From Prorocentrum cordatum (Eukaryota; Sar; Dinophyceae; Prorocentrales; Prorocentraceae): a stretch of 64,000 bases of DNA. How positions within the stretch are numbered: position 1 is the stretch's first letter; every line of letters begins with the position of its first letter. The stretch covers positions 32,501 to 96,500 of the forward strand of contig CAUYUJ010001329.1 of assembly GCA_963575745.1 (NCBI GenBank). The letters run 5' to 3'. The notes under the pieces were generated by a model. That model was not told the DNA's origin, searched no databases, and was given only the letters and a program-made list of their open reading frames with translations. Both the position numbers and the translations under genes were made by a program. Shown here piece after piece: positions 63,894 to 64,000 of the stretch.

Positions 63894-64000
63894 ATGTCTT
63901 TGTCAGTTGACGGCATTGCGCTGCCGGGGCGCGTCGGCGCTCGCGACGCCGCTGCACAATTCAGAGAGCTGGCCGCGAAGTATCAGTTTGATGAGCGCAT
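63894..64000 (+). CDS. start of a further element ORF, cut by window end
   Basis: ATG at 63894 opens MSLSVDGIALPGRVGARD, then AAAQFRELAAKYQFDER, and runs off the window. It resembles the start of the ORF that follows the recombinase in dinoflagellate elements and often carries RT. The assignment is by resemblance and order only. Confidence 0.4.
   Translation, partial: MSLSVDGIALPGRVGARDAAAQFRELAAKYQFDER

Overview
The window looks like nuclear DNA of a dinoflagellate alga. This is an inference, from four kinds of coding relic that resemble the retroelements that fill dinoflagellate genomes: decayed LINE-type ORFs with an endonuclease/exonuclease/phosphatase (EEP) domain, reverse transcriptase pieces with a YSDD box, a CCHC/RH C-terminal domain, and a long tyrosine-recombinase ORF. 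The extreme load of trinucleotide and minisatellite repeats fits too. I see no prokaryotic operon, no rRNA, no complete tRNA, no CRISPR array and no recognisable housekeeping gene. Most long open frames are translated simple repeats and are left out. Layout: 0-0.93 kb is a pure (ACT)n tract. 1.25-6.0 kb is a badly decayed LINE (EEP, linker, start of the RT). 6.46-8.1 kb is a minisatellite bracketed by inverted arms of G-run/palindrome/C-run units. 9.4-11.9 kb holds (GAT)n tracts and a nine-copy 73-bp satellite. 12.5-18.5 kb carries a second LINE in pieces (zinc finger, basic low-complexity region, frameshifted EEP, linker), followed by 3.3 kb of CTC, GTC and ATC repeats and then a well-kept LINE C-terminal domain at 21.9-23.2 kb. 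23.7-28 kb is again repeat-dominated. It includes the first of four copies (A-D) of a dispersed element that reads LGASWG-like in translation, and an array of about 70-bp units, each with a hairpin whose stem covaries, at 28.06-28.43 kb. 30-42.6 kb is almost entirely satellite DNA. It holds two more inverted-arm loci (32.2-36.1 and 39.8-42.6 kb), separated by a 2.6-kb AT-rich, non-repetitive island. 43.1-43.6 kb (minus strand) codes for a protein with tandem CxxC modules resembling the Stc1 domain. 44-48 kb holds copies B, C and D of the LGASWG element, with (TA)n tails and TTC-loop hairpins. 49-56 kb is mostly unassigned sequence and tetranucleotide or minisatellite repeats. 56-58.6 kb is a third LINE, with frameshifts but easily recognised (EEP end, RT, post-RT region, terminal zinc finger). 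58.7-59.4 kb is a broken ORF that may be an ORF1-like gene. 61.07-63.24 kb is the best-preserved gene, a tyrosine recombinase of probable DIRS/Ngaro/Crypton-like origin. Its likely C-terminal tail lies in another frame, and a new ORF begins at 63.894 kb and runs off the window. How the parts relate: the coding content is mobile-element machinery in different stages of decay. The satellites are not random filler, because several sit inside repeated architectures (inverted G/C arms, TA tails, foldbacks) that recur at unlinked positions. The strongest leads for something undescribed are the inverted-arm/minisatellite loci, the covarying hairpin array, the LGASWG element family and the Stc1-like gene.
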